Part shown: in pieces, positions 10,491-22,800 of the stretch
How positions within the stretch are numbered: position 1 is the first letter of the stretch
Layout of the letters: every line of letters begins with the position of its first letter
Assembly (NCBI GenBank): GCA_963422465.1
Contig: OY730171.1
Coordinates: forward strand, 5,042,202-5,106,201
Reading direction: 5' to 3'
DNA from: Lichina pygmaea
Taxonomy: Eukaryota > Ascomycota > Lichinomycetes > Lichinales > Lichinaceae
Length of the DNA: 64,000 bases
The notes under the pieces: model-generated
What the model was told of the DNA's origin: nothing
The model's input: only the letters and a program-made list of their open reading frames with translations
The model's database searches: none
Made by a program: the position numbers and the translations under genes

Positions 10491-12965
10491 ACGTACCTGC
10501 CGTACACTCCCACCCCCACTCCCCCTGCTGATCGACTGATCGTACCTAAGTACATGAGAGACTGCTATGTTGTTGATCAGCACAACATCGCAAAGGGATT
10601 CTTTTCCAGCAGCTCACAGTCTTTGAACAGAGTTTCTGCACAACTCCTGCTTCATCTTTCTCCCCCCCTCCCTCTCCCTCTCTTCTTCCTCCCGCAACAG
10701 CTCCACCAGCTCGGCCGCAAGCAGTTCCAGTCGCCGAGAAACAGTCGGTCGACAGGCGTCACAGCGGAAAAGCTCATTTCCAGGTAGTATGCCAAGCGGG
10801 TATCTTCCCTTGGTGCTGTTGCCCTTGGCGCTGTTGTAGTCGTCTGTGCCCGATGCTGGCCCGACTCTGGGTACTTTTCTGATCGGTCGAGACGCCGGCG
10901 CTGGCCGAGTGGGGGGGGGTGGGGGGGTGGTTGGACAAATCCAGATCCGAAAGATCTCGAGGCCCGGAGGAATGGAGCGCCAACCCTGTCCCAAATCTCG
11001 GCGAGCTAGAGAGAGAAAAATGAGAGACGGAAGGGAGAGACGAGGCTAGTTGGTGGTGGTGGTGGTGGTGGTGGTAGTGGTGGTGGTGGCCAGTCCCAGC
11101 GAATTGGAGCTCGAAACGCAAGATCGACACCCTTTTTGAAGCAGAATACGATGTAGGATACATGGGAAAGTTATAGCATTCCGGTGACCCAAAAGTGGGC
11201 TATTGTACGGACGTATGCACGTATCGTAGCACAGCGGATTGGACTGGGATAAGTCGACCACTTGCAGCAGGTCGCTTGCTGATCATAAGTGTCAGAAACG
11301 CGCTGGAGCTCTCTCCCTGCCAACCTCTCCTCTGCTCTTCTCCATACGCGTTCTCGCGCAAGAAACAACCGGAACGGAGCTCGAGAGCTTTTCCAAGAAC
11401 GTCTGCCTAGTAGAGCATTCTTGGTGGTCGCGCAGATTTCCCTACGGTAGCAAGTATTGTAGGTCCATCCCTCGCTTGGTTCGGTACACAGGTTCATGGT
11501 CGACTCCAGTCGCACAGAGATGCGCGTCTCGACGTCAACAGGATGTTCCTGTCAGGAGCCAAGAAACGCTCTCGAAGGCGCTCTCGCAGATTCGTTGAGC
11601 TTCGTCCAAGACGTTGAATTCTTGGATTTGCATCGCTTCGTCTCCCTGTCTCCGCTGCATGAAAGAGCCGCAACAGGGAGTATCGCTGGGTGGTAAACAC
11701 AGGATGCGCCACGAGCGGCCACCGATGGCAACCGCCCGGAGATAAATTTCCGCGAGGCTGCGGTGTAACGCTTCTAGCGGCCGATCGTTTCTTGCGCGAA
11801 ACGGCCCTAACGGTCAAGCCGAGAGCTGGCTGCGCCGCAGCCGCAGATGGCCAGGGATGAACGGTCCAAAGCCCACGATCGCCGTCAATCGAGACTCCCC
11901 GGGGTGGCCCGGTGGGCTGAATCCTGATCGTCCGGCTTGAGAAAAGGACGGCGGCACACGACGCCAAGGCGACGGGGCATCCATCGCTTTCCAGGTCAGA
12001 TCAGAGTGCGTACGCGAGTGCTCACGACCTCAACGGGTCCTCTCACGTTCGGCCGTGACGATCAGATGACAGCCGTTGGCCGGTACAAATGTGGGGTGCA
12101 TGGTGGCTTTTCCCTTCCGCGCTCGGGTTGTACACTCGTGCAACAGCAACAAGTGCTGCAGGTCACGAAGAAAATTCGGCCTATGCAGATTCCAGCGGCT
12201 GATCGACCGCATTGCGCCGGCATCCTTGTTGACGCGGCTAGCGCGGTGGGGGTCACCCATCTCCAAACAGACCCGCTGGTCGCGTACCGGCCGCATCGCA
12301 TTTCTCAGGCCAGCGGCGGGTAGATGGTCCTCATTGCGCGATTGGACTCAAGACAGCCATATCCCCTGTCATTACGCGGAGCCGCAGAGGTATCGAATCT
12401 CCAGACGAGCGCCGTAGAGAAGAGAGAAATAGAGAGCCAGAGAGAGCCAGAGAAAGAGAGACATGCTGTGAAAGGTCCGCTGCGAGAAGCGCCCGATGCT
12501 ACAGGGCTTCCTCGTTGTCTTCCAGACGTCTTCCTTGCAGGTGTCACTTGACCGGCGCGGACGGCGGGTCTCAGATTCCCGAGGCGTCGATCGAGTCCAA
12601 GGGTGCAGCTTCGCCATAATCTCGGCCCTCGATTGACCAAAACCTGGGGTCCAAGCGCTGGCTCTGGTCCTAGCCGACGGCCTTTCACATTCCGATGCTG
12701 GCCTTCTTGGCCGTCTCTTTTCCCGGCTTGAGCCCTCTGGGGCCCGTTGCCCGACAAAGAAAAGGGTGGATCCGTCGGCCCCATATGATTGATGCTCGTG
12801 GCCCCGTCCGACGGCCGTGGGTATATCTACCCCAGCTTCAAGCTCCTGTCGCGGTTCCATATCAGCTAGACTTGAACACTCCGACATCTGCGCATCTTCC
12901 ATCCCCCATCCCTGACACGCCGTCTTCGTCGGTTACTCCCCTCCGACGATCCTCTACTCACTGTG
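10491..12965. other. Long gene-free leader/promoter region of the BrlA-like gene
   Basis: About 2.5 kb without a convincing gene. It holds G-rich tracts (10911-10931), a (TGG)n run (11049-11091), GA-rich purine tracts (12410-12465) and GTAC words near 10492-10555. A TATA-like GTATATCTAC lies at 12821-12830, about 140 bases before the regulator start. An upstream ATG at 12695 opens a frame of 108 codons that overlaps the start of the regulator in another frame. Confidence 0.5.
11049..11091. repeat. (TGG)n microsatellite
   Basis: Fourteen or so TGG triplets with one TAG interruption, in the region upstream of the BrlA-like gene. Confidence 0.9.
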
Positions 12966-13985
12966 ATGGAACCATCGACAAACCTGCAGATGGACTATTT
13001 CGACCCAGCCTTCGACGGTAACGACGGCTTCTTTCTTAACATCTCAGGGGGCACGATGCCTTGCGACACGACGAACCGGGTCTTTAGCATCGATGGTCGG
13101 CCGTACCACGGCCAACTGTACGGGTGCATGCAGCCAGACATGGCGGCGTACGAAGAGGAGCCGTTGACTCCAACGGTGTCGGCTTCCTCGGACCGCATCT
13201 CGGACGAGGTAAACCTCCTCAGCGTCGAGAACCCGGCGTTCCAGCCGCTGGTCCTCGCCAAAGGCTCTCATCAGTGGCACGCGGTCGTCGGTGACCCACA
13301 AGGAGCGAGGCCGGCGACGCCACGGTCTGCCGCAAGACGCGCGCTATCGATCAGTCGTCGATCTGGAAACACACTCGACGGCTCTCGGGTCGTTATCGAG
13401 AAGGACGAAATTGAGCATTCACCGACGTCCGAGGTGACGCAATCGCCTTTTGACGTTGGCATGAACCAGCTCTGGATCCCAGACGCGCCCGGCCCTGCGC
13501 GGGCTGCGAGGTTCGCCATGTCCATGACGCCGGGCAGCGCCAGCAGCGCCGGCGCACCAGACGACTCGTCGAACTTTGTCGACGACGATATCGAAGTTCT
13601 TTCTCCAGCGACCAGGACCCCGTCGCTCTCTCCTCCGGGGACCGCGTCTCTCCCCAGGTTCAGGGAAATCGGGTCGTCCAGGATGGTGACGGAGCGAAGG
13701 GCTCGACCGCGGCAGCAGCATCGCGCGCGCGGCGTACGCGTCGCCACCCGGACCAGCTCGATGCAATTAGGAACGATCAGAAGCTACAAACACGCATGCC
13801 AGGTCGTAGGCTGCCACATGAAGTTCGGTCGGCCCGAGCATCGTCAGCGCCATCAGCGAACGCACCTGTCGATGGAGCAGAAGAAGGCCTTTCACTGCAA
13901 TTGGCCCGGGTGTAGGACGATCTGCACGAGGTCAGACAACCTGCGCGCGCACGTCAAAAGAGTTCACGCGAAGTGCACGGCATAG
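12966..13985 (+). CDS. BrlA-like C2H2 zinc-finger transcription factor
   Basis: An intronless frame of 339 codons starting at ATG 12966 (MEPSTNLQMDYFDPAF). Two C2H2 fingers lie at the extreme C-terminus. Finger 1 is C-x4-C-x12-H-x3-H (Cys278, Cys283, His296, His300; FGRPEHRQRHQRTH). Finger 2 is C-x4-C-x12-H-x4-H (Cys311, Cys316, His329, His334; RSDNLRAHVKRVH). This C-terminal pair, with its x4 spacing and the R(P/Q)EH and RSDNL helices, resembles BrlA of Aspergillus, the regulator that starts conidiophore development. An LWIP motif at about 169 echoes FWIP in BrlA. The rest is Ser/Pro/Thr-rich and likely disordered. The linker between fingers (SMEQKKAF) is longer than in classic tandem fingers. 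It could instead be another two-finger fungal regulator; the orthology is inference. Confidence 0.75.
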   Translation: MEPSTNLQMDYFDPAFDGNDGFFLNISGGTMPCDTTNRVFSIDGRPYHGQLYGCMQPDMAAYEEEPLTPTVSASSDRISDEVNLLSVENPAFQPLVLAKGSHQWHAVVGDPQGARPATPRSAARRALSISRRSGNTLDGSRVVIEKDEIEHSPTSEVTQSPFDVGMNQLWIPDAPGPARAARFAMSMTPGSASSAGAPDDSSNFVDDDIEVLSPATRTPSLSPPGTASLPRFREIGSSRMVTERRARPRQQHRARGVRVATRTSSMQLGTIRSYKHACQVVGCHMKFGRPEHRQRHQRTHLSMEQKKAFHCNWPGCRTICTRSDNLRAHVKRVHAKCTA

Positions 13986-14415
13986 AGCTCTACGGGCCAT
14001 GCGACTAAATCGTCGACGGCGTTGGCTTGGTTTCGTCGTGCCTATCATGCGTGTCCTGGTTACCGGCGTAGGGTGGAGGGACCGGCTTTCCTAGATGTTG
14101 TTTGTTTCTTGTTTCTCTCTTCTTGGTGGCCAGATTGCTCTTGAGTGTCGAGCGGGGCATCTTGATGCTTCGGGGCGGTAGCTTGTTTTGATAGACTAGA
14201 AATCAAAAGTCTGATTACCAGAGACGTACGGAACGTACCTTCGTACTCCGTACTGTACGTACTGTACGGAAGCTCGCGACAGAAGTATTCGCAATCATTT
14301 GTATGGGGATAACAAAGGTCATGAGATTATCCCACATTTCTCCTCCCAATCTGTCAAGGGGTAGATGTCCATGACAATCAATTAATTCCTATCGTACAAG
14401 AAGGTAAAACTTACA
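13986..14415. other. 3' flank of the BrlA-like gene with a GTAC patch
   Basis: No gene is seen. A dense GTAC/ACGT patch lies at 14223-14272 (ACGTACGGAACGTACC and TACTGTACGTACTGTACGG). The sequence then turns AT-rich and passes into repeats at about 14.4 kb. Confidence 0.55.
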
Positions 14416-14807
14416 TGTTGCGGCCATATGCCCGCAGGCTAGCTAGCTTAGTCAGTCGATATAGTAGCTTAGTCAGACAGGGCCATATAGCTCTGAGCCC
14501 CTGAGACTCTTAATAAGACTGTCAGGAGCTAGTTGCCTGACTGGGCACTTAGTCAGTTAGATCCTGACTAGGCAGGTGGGTGCAGCTGCAGTTATCTATC
14601 ACTAGTACAGAGATGTCAGGCACTAAGCCCAGACATAGTAGTCTTCTGGCTCAGTTCTGCTCTAGTCTACTCTATACAGCTGTGTGTGACAGTATGTCTG
14701 GACTTAGTTGGTACCTGTCAGCCGGAGGAGTGAGAAGACCAGTCCTCACTCACTGCTAGAGCCAAGTTCACATGAGAGAAGAGAATTCTCACTGTATATT
14801 GGTGTCA
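14416..14807 (+). repeat. LTR-like repeat related to 10318-10490
   Basis: Begins TGTTGCGGCCATATGCCCGC and carries AGCTAGCTTAGTCAG, GGGCCATATAGC and an AATAAGAC word. The match with the copy at 10318 covers roughly the first 115 bases. The right end merges into the chimeric LINE and is approximate. It is a fossil with no recognisable internal region beside it. Confidence 0.45.
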
Positions 14808-15902
14808 ACCAGGGACTCAACAGGGAGTTGATAGCCTGAGGATTTGCAGGGGTTCAGAGATCAGCCTCCCCCTGAGTGACAGCTAAATTGTTTGTCTAGT
14901 CACCAGTTGAGCTGCTGGTGTTGCAGAGCAACATGCCACCAGAGGTGTCACGCAGGCACTCTGGACACCCCTGTGAAACAGCTACAGCAGAACAGAGGAC
15001 TGTGACCAAGCTTGGGAGATGAAAACCACCTGACAGACAACTACTGTGTACACTAGTCTGAAGCCAGCCCCACAGCTGGTGGATGTGAAGTCTAGGCATC
15101 TGATAGGGCACCTCTGGAGTAGTTGAGAGGAGTTCTCATCATGTCACTCTCCTAGCAGAGTCTCCAGCTAACATGTGAGGATCTGCTAGGAGGGGAGTGG
15201 TCTTGGCACCACAGTGTTATTAATCAAACAGACCACCTGTTAAAGAAGAAGAGTGGTTGTATGAGGAGACATCACCACTCCAGTGCCTAAGGGCTGTGTG
15301 ATAGCCAAAGTGCTGGCTTGATGGTTTTGCCTAAGGCCTTGCCACAAAGTCTCTTTGTATGATCCACAATCTGGGGCCAGGAGACTGGGTTATCCAGTGG
15401 GCCAACAGGTGTAACCAGAGCTCCACAGGTGACAGTGGACCAAGGAGAACTTCTCCCTACTTGGTTAGTGGGCTGGAAAGGTGGCTCTGCAGGTGCTGGC
15501 ACAGCCTGCAGAGTCTGTAATGTCTGTGAAGCATAGTCAGCCTTTGTACAAGAGATCTGCAAAGGTAACATGAAACAGTTAACAACTGCAAGGTGTGGCA
15601 TATAATAGCAGTGACAGAGGTAGGGCCTGAGCCTACTACAAGACTGTCTATATAGTCTGAGAGGACAGATGCACATGCTGGTTTGTACAGAGTGCAGGCT
15701 TAGACTGCAAACAACAAGCTCAGAGAGCAAACTACAGTTGGAGTGTGGGCTCTGGGCTGGTGACCCAGCACTCTGAGGCAGGATCCCAGAGGTGAGCACA
15801 TACAGCAGAGTGCAAGAGACCTCAGGACTGTGGGAAAGTGTGGTAGAGACCCTGTGGGGAGGTGCCAACTCTACACTATGTTCTGGCATAGTATGACTGT
15901 GG
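14808..15902 (+). repeat. Non-LINE segment at the 5' end of LINE A (WEIRD-like position)
   Basis: It matches the reverse complement of 35327-36448 along most of its length. Compare CTCTGTACAGA-type words, the TATATAG with GACAGTCTTGTAGTAGGC, and the shared end near CATAG...ACTGTGG. Relative to the LINE, both copies have the same orientation, but the LINE joins at different points. This copy is richer in T and A than the other (GCGGGGAAGCGTGG there is GTGGGAAAGTGTGG here). A 200-codon frame is open on the opposite strand (15889-15287). It has no known family. Confidence 0.7.
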
Positions 15903-18900
15903 TCTTTTCCCAGCCACTACCAGAAGGGAAAAGACACAAAACAGCTGAGCCAACCAGAAGCTCAGAGAGAATCAGGGGAAACTGTCCAGAAGTTCAAATT
16001 CTTGCTGCAAGATCAACAAACAATAAGGAAAAAGTACCAGCCAACTTTTTCAAGATCTTTGAAGATAAGATGTCTACATGAAGGACTCTAAGCTTACTCT
16101 TCTCCAGTACAATGTGCAAAAAAGCCAATCAGTCCAAGAGCTACTTCTAGCAACCTCAGCTCTTCAAGAGGTGGACATTATTACACTTCAAGAACTCTGG
16201 AAAAACCCCCAACCTAGAAACAAGCACCTCTACTATTTTTTCTTCCTTTCTTTTTTTTACTTTTCAGAGATTGGCAGAACACTTTTTCTAACCAACAAGA
16301 ACCTGAAACTTTCTTCTCTTCACTCTACTTTCTGGAGTAAAGATTTTATTTCTCTTGAAATCCACTTGGAGAACTCCACCACCTCTCTTTGAGTACATAA
16401 TCTTTACTTCACTCTATCAAGCTAAGAAAATTACACAGAAGCATCAGAAGCTCTTCTCTGCTTGCTCCAAAATACTCTACAAGAGCAAGGACAACATATT
16501 CTTCTAACAGATTTAAACCTCCATTATCCAGACTAGTCAAAGAAAAGAAGACTATACTCTGAGACTGTAAACAAGTTCTAAAGTCTAATGAAAGATTCAA
16601 ATCTGGATTTAGCTATTGCACTTTTTACTCCTACCAGAGCAAGATCTTTTTCTGAAAAACCAAGTTCTGCTATTGATCTGTTTTTTATTTCTTCTTCTTT
16701 TTCTAACTCTCTGATTTTCTCTAAAGTGGCTCTCCAGTTCTTTCATAGGTCTGACCATAGACCTGTACTAACTAGCCTAGACCTGGATCCTCCAAGGAAA
16801 TTCTGGAAGCTAGAAAGAAACTGGACAACACTGGACTCAAACCTTGTAAGAGCAGAGTGTGAGAAGCTACAGCTACCTTTCCACTTTCAAGATAAAGATA
16901 AATTGGATAAGTACTTGGAGTATCTGGACAACTTTCTTTAAGGAGTAGTAAGCAAATACACACAGCTCCAGAAGCAATCTGGCCACTCAGTTCTCTGGTG
17001 GAACTAAGAGATCCAGAACAAGGTTAGAGAGGAAAGAAGAGTAAGAAAACAAGTTCTCAGAGGACAGGCATCCTAAGAAGATCTAGAGTAAGCAACTAAG
17101 AGAAAGAAAAAAGCAGTCAGAGAGGGAAAGCAGAACACTTTCAGGTAACAAGTCTATGAGCTAGCCAGTTCTTCAAAATTCTGGAAGCTTGCAAAGTGGG
17201 GAAAGACAAAAGCTAACAGGACTTCTGATCTTCCTCTGGTCCCAGACTTGGAAACTCAAGAAAGACTAGCTAAAATCTTTGAGGAGAAGACAAAAACATT
17301 CTCAGTCTAGTTCTTTCCCAAAGCACTCACTCCAGAACCAAGTACAGAGAGATCCCAGAGCACTCCAGAGATCCAGCTCTTCCAGGAGGTTACTGCTGAA
17401 GAAGTGGAGCAAATCCTGAACAAGAAGAAATCTTTTACAGCAGAGAGAAAAGATAAACTGCCAAATAGATTTCTGAAAGCTCTGGGTCTCAAGTTCTGCC
17501 AAGCTATACCTATTCTCACATCAACATACTGGAGACTGGAATACTTTCCTGAGAGGTTTAAGAATGCAAAGATAGTCTGTCTAAGAAAACCTGGCAAAGA
17601 AAGCTATAACCAAGCTAAAGTCTGGCACTCTATAGCTTTACTCAACACAACTGGCAAGCTGATAGAAGCTATTACAGCAGCCAGGCTAAGCAAGGTAGTA
17701 GAAAAAGCTAGACTTTTGCCAGAACTCCAGATAGACTTCAGAAAAAAAAGATCAACTGAATCAGCACTTTTCCTACTGACCTCCCAAGTGGAAAAAGTCT
17801 GGAAGAAAGGCATAGTTGTATCTCTATTCTCTCTGGATATCTCAGAAGTCTATGATAGAGTTCTACCTAAGGTTCTCCAACAAATCCTAGAGAGAAAAGG
17901 AATTCCTCTCTGACTATCTTCCTGGATTTTCTCTTTCTGCACCAGTCACTCTACCACTCTTATGTTTGATGACTCTGAGTCTTCCTCTATTCCTATTCAC
18001 TGTGGAGTTCCCCAAGATTCCCTTTTATCTTCTATTCTTTTTCTATTTTATATTTCTGAACTACATGAAACTGTACATTCTTCTTCCACTGGTGTTTCTG
18101 CTCTGGGATTGGCAGATGATACAAATCTGCTTGTATTTGGACGCTCTCTAAAAAGCAACCTTCTGAAGTTGAAGAACACACACCTCAAATATCTATCATA
18201 GGCTGCACATGAAGTGAACCAAACTTTTCCCAGTACCACTATATTCAAGAACCTCTGACTGGCTTGTTACCTGGATTTTTTCTTTCACCACACTGCACAC
18301 AACTTCTCTTGTTTTTGATGACTCAGAGTCTTCACAATTCTCTATCCACTGTGGAGTCCCCCAAGATTCACCTCTCTCTTCTATTTTTTTTTTATATTTC
18401 AGACTTTCACTATATTGTTTATACTCCAGAGAAAGATGTATCAGCTCTGGGCTTTGCAGTGATACAAACCTTCTGGCATTCTCCTCTTCTCTTAAAAGCA
18501 ATCTTCTGAAACTAAAGTCTACTCACTCCAAGTGTTTAGACTGGGCAAGAAAACATAGTATGAAGTTTGCACCTGAAAAGTATGAACTTCTCTATTTTTC
18601 TAGAAGAAGAACAGACAATCTTCAGCTCAGTCTAAGACTTGGAGAAGTGGTACTACAGCCTAAGGAAGAAGTGTGTATTCTGGGACTATACTATGATTCC
18701 AAGCCTCTCTGGAGAAAACACCAGAAAATCATGTTACAGAAAGCTTCCAAGTTTTTCTCAGCACTTTCCAGAACCACTTTTTCCACATGGGGGCTACCTG
18801 TTCTTTCTGCCAGACTTATCTACACTACAATACTGAGATCACTTCTCAGCTATGTGGTAGGAGTCTGGTTCAACCTTTACAAGAAACTCTCTAATATTTC

Positions 18901-19858
18901 TTCTCTAAGTCTTTTCCAGACCAAGTGCCTCAAGACTATAGGGGGTGTCTTCAAAGCTACTCCTACATTTCTTATTGAAGGAGAACTATTCTTGCCACCT
19001 CTTGATCTCTATTTCAAATACAGAATAGCAACTTTTCTACAATCTTTCTATTATTTGAATACTTCTTCTTATTCTGCCTCTTCACTTCTTCTCAAGCTTT
19101 TCTCCCAGATTACTTGCTTTGTCTTCTCTCTAAGAATCCCCCCAAAGTCTCTGTCTACTGTCATACCTAACTGGAAAGTAAGGTGGCTAGAACAACTAAC
19201 AGCTAACCAAGACTACTCTAAGAAACAACTTCAAGAAGTGTTCCAGAAAGAGTGGGAAGCTAGATGGCAGGTGAACAGACAGAAGTGTTCTACAGTCTGG
19301 GAGCTTTTTTGCAGACCTCTCTACAAAGAAAACCTCAAAGTCTTTAAAGACTTGAGAAAAGCTGAGACTAGTCTCTACTTGCAGATTCTATCAGCAAGAG
19401 TAGGACTAGCCAGCTTTCTTTTCAGAGTAAATGTTCTAGACTTTTAATTCTCTCTATACTCTTGTGGTTTTGGAGAAGAGACTGCACAATATATTACTTT
19501 CTTTTGTAATAAGTTTCTTGAGCAAAGACAGCAAACCACCTTTCTTTTCTATAATTTCTCTACTTTCTCTACTCTTCTCCAAGAACCTAAAGTTCTCAAA
19601 CAATTCCTTCTCTGGTTTATGTTTTTGAAAAAACTAGACCAGTTCAACTTAGCACACCAACTCTTGTCAGCAACTACAAGATCTCTCTGATTCTTATTTT
19701 TCTCTAGACACTACATATTTCTTATGATATTCCCCTAGTCTTACCCAAGTCTCAGTTTTTATTCCTTCAAAGGTTTTCTGAGAAAACAAGTATGTATCCA
19801 GAAGTTCTGCATAGCTCACTATCCAAATCAGAGTAAGAATAAAATAAAATAAAATCCA
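14808..19858 (+). mobile_element. Chimeric LINE A: 1.1-kb segment + type I LINE + type II LINE 3' part
   Basis: Three joined parts lie in one orientation. Part 1 (about 14808-15902) is the non-LINE segment also present at 35327-36448. Part 2 (about 15903-18210) is a type I Tad-like LINE. It covers the end of ORF1, then ORF2 from about 16078 with the endonuclease start LLQYNVQKSQSVQELL, and reverse transcriptase as far as ALGLADDTNLL (near 18110). Part 3 (about 18225-19858) is a type II LINE that restarts inside the reverse transcriptase, so CGVPQ and the D-T-N-L region occur twice. It runs to the type II tail (TTCTGCATAGCTCAC) and AATAAAATAAAAT. ORF2 is broken by several stops and frame changes. 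The 295-codon frame at 18560-19447 is the longest intact piece. The 5' limit is approximate. Confidence 0.7.
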
Positions 19859-22800
19859 AGGACCATCACTTCTGATAATCACCGCACTTTGTCAGAAGTC
19901 CTGGAAACCAAGCAAGTATCTGTCTGCAACCACCAAAACCTTAAGGTGAAACCCATCACTTTGGGTAACCCAGCCTGTTTGTCAAAAGTTGTGATCTCTG
20001 AATCTTCAATCTTTAACTTCAACAACTAACAGACTACTTACAACAAGAGAGAGAGTGGCCAGGGGTATTCTGAAAGACTGGGGACAGACCCCAATTACCT
20101 AGGAACACTCAGTCTTGGGGTGTGGTCCCAGGATTGAGCAAGTACTTCTAGTCTGACAGAGATAACAGCTTGAATCTCTCTCAAGAGAAACATCTAGCAC
20201 CAAGGAGATCAGGACTCCCAGAATAAGAGGAATAGTTTAGAGCTTACCTCTAGTACTGGTAGAGTTGAAAAACTCTAGGAAAGCTCAGGCAGAGGGTGTG
20301 GTCTCCAGCTTGAGTCAATACAGCCAGATTTCCCTAGAGTCTAGTTGGAAAAGACTGCCCAGGAAAGTACAGTCTTGGGGAGTGGTCTCAGGATTGTGCA
20401 ACTACTGCTAGAAACCAGGTGACCTTTTGTGAATAACCAGCTGTGCAGGTCACATACTCTATACCTTCCAAAAAAAAGAAACCAGATTCCTCCCAGAACT
20501 TCACCAGAACAGCAACACTTTCTTCAACAATGCCAGCTCCCAGTTCTGCTAGCACTCAGCCTAGTGCTTCTACTCCCTAACCAGCTCTCCAGCATAACTA
20601 CAATCTACTGGACTTATAGCTCAAGACTCAAGCTACCCCAGAACCTATACTGAAAAGCTGGGAGAATATTAAGAAAAACTCTTCTACTACTGAAGCCCAG
20701 TCTACCAAAACCCAGTCTCTCTCCACTGGTCTGACCAACAAGATTTTCCAGAAGCTGGAGAATATTAACAAGTGGCTAGACAAGCAAGAATCTAAGCCAT
20801 CATATGCCCAGGCAGTCTAAAAACATATTCCAGCTTAAATCCCTCTAGCTTCAAGGATTCTGAAGGAAGTTCTTGTTCACCCTGGTAACCAGACATCTGA
20901 CATAGCTAACAGAACTCACATCCAGTTATTCCAAGCTCTTCAAGACAGACTCCCCAGCCTCTACAACAAGCAAGTCAGAGCAGTAAGAAAGCTCCCCTCA
21001 GAGAACATTCTTATTAACACTGAAACTCAAGAAACCAAGACTTTCCTGGAGAAAGACTCTGCCTGGATATCAGCTATCTTCACTAAGAAAGCAACTATCC
21101 AACCCAAGAGATTTCCAGTGTTGATTCATGGAGTCAGAACTACAGACATCTAACTAGAAAACCTGGAAAAAACCTGCCAGACTATCTAGAACAGCAATCC
21201 ATCTCTGAGCAAGCAAATCACTATTCTGAGTCTACTGGTTAAAGAAGGCTATAGCTCAAAAGAAACCAGTTACCTCACTTCACCTAGATCTGGCCACCCC
21301 TGAACAGGCCAATCTTCTAATTAAGAGTGGAGTAGTGCTGGACTACAGATTGCATAAGGCAGAGTCTTTTCTGGCTAACACAGTGGTGGCACAATACTTC
21401 AAGTACTTTGGGTATAGACACCAAGCCTGCCTGTGCAGAAATCAAGCTGTTTGTGGGGTCTGTGAAGACTAGTATAAAAGAAGAACCTGCCAAATCTCTG
21501 AGCAGCTGCTAAAGCTAAAATACAGTAACTGCAAAGAAGCTCACCCAGTCTGGGCTAGTATATGCCCAGTACACCAAGAGGCAGTCAAGAAGGCAAGAGA
21601 GATATGGATCTCCCACCCAGGGAAGTATAAGATCCCCACTGCTACCTCTGTCCCAGTCACACAGTCTCCAGTTATTACCTTCCCTTTCACACAGACTCTT
21701 CCAGGGTGGAAAAGACAGAAAACCACAGAGCCAACCAGAAGCTCAGAGAGACTCAGAGAAGAGTCTCCAGAAGTGTAAATTCTGTCTACAAGATCAACAA
21801 ACACAGGGGGAAAGCAGTCAGCCAACCTTTTCAAGATCTTTGAAGATGAAATATCTACATGAAGACTACAAAGTTTACATTTCTGCAATATAATGTGCAA
21901 AAAAGCCAATCAGTTCAAGAGCTACTTCTAGCAACACCAACCCTCCAAGAAGTAGATATTATTGTACTTTAAGAACTCTGGAAGAATTCTTATCTTCAAA
22001 CTAGCACTTCAACTGTTTTTTCTTTTTTTCTTTTTTTATATTCCCCAGAGATTGGTAGAACTTGTTTTCTTATCAACAAAACTCTGAAACTATTATCTCT
22101 TCACCCTACTTTCTGGAGTAAAGACTTAATTTCTCTTGAAATTCATCTGGAAAACACCTCTACTTCTCTGTGAGTGTATAATCTATACTTCACTCCCTCA
22201 AGTCAAGAGAACTACTTAGAAGCATCAGAAGCTTTTCTCTATCTACTCCAAAATACTTTACAAGCAAAAGGGTAGTATATTCTTCTCACAGACTTAAATC
22301 TTCACCACTCTGACTAGTCAAAGAAAAGAAGACTATTCTGACACTGCACACAAGTTCTAAACTCTGATGAAAAACTCAAATCTGGAGTTAGCTATTACAC
22401 TCTTTACACCCACAAAAGCTAGATCTCTTTCCCACAAACTCTGTTTATCTATTGATCTCTTCTTTATATCTTCTTCTTTTTCTAACTTTTTTATCTTTTC
22501 TAAAATTGCTTTGCAGTTCTTTCATGAGTCTGACCACAGACCTGTGCTAACTAGCCTGGACCTGGACTTACCAAGAAAAACCTAGAAGCCAGAAAGAAAC
22601 TGGAAAACACTAGACACTAACCTGGCAAAACAAGACTGTAATAATTTACAGCTGCTCTTCCACTTTCAAGATAAATATAAAGTGGATAAGTACTTGGAAT
22701 ATCTTAACCACTTTCTCCAAGGAATAGTAGACAGATGTACAGAACTCCAGAAGCAATCTAGCCACTCAGTTCTCTGGTGGAACCAAGAGATCCAAACCAA

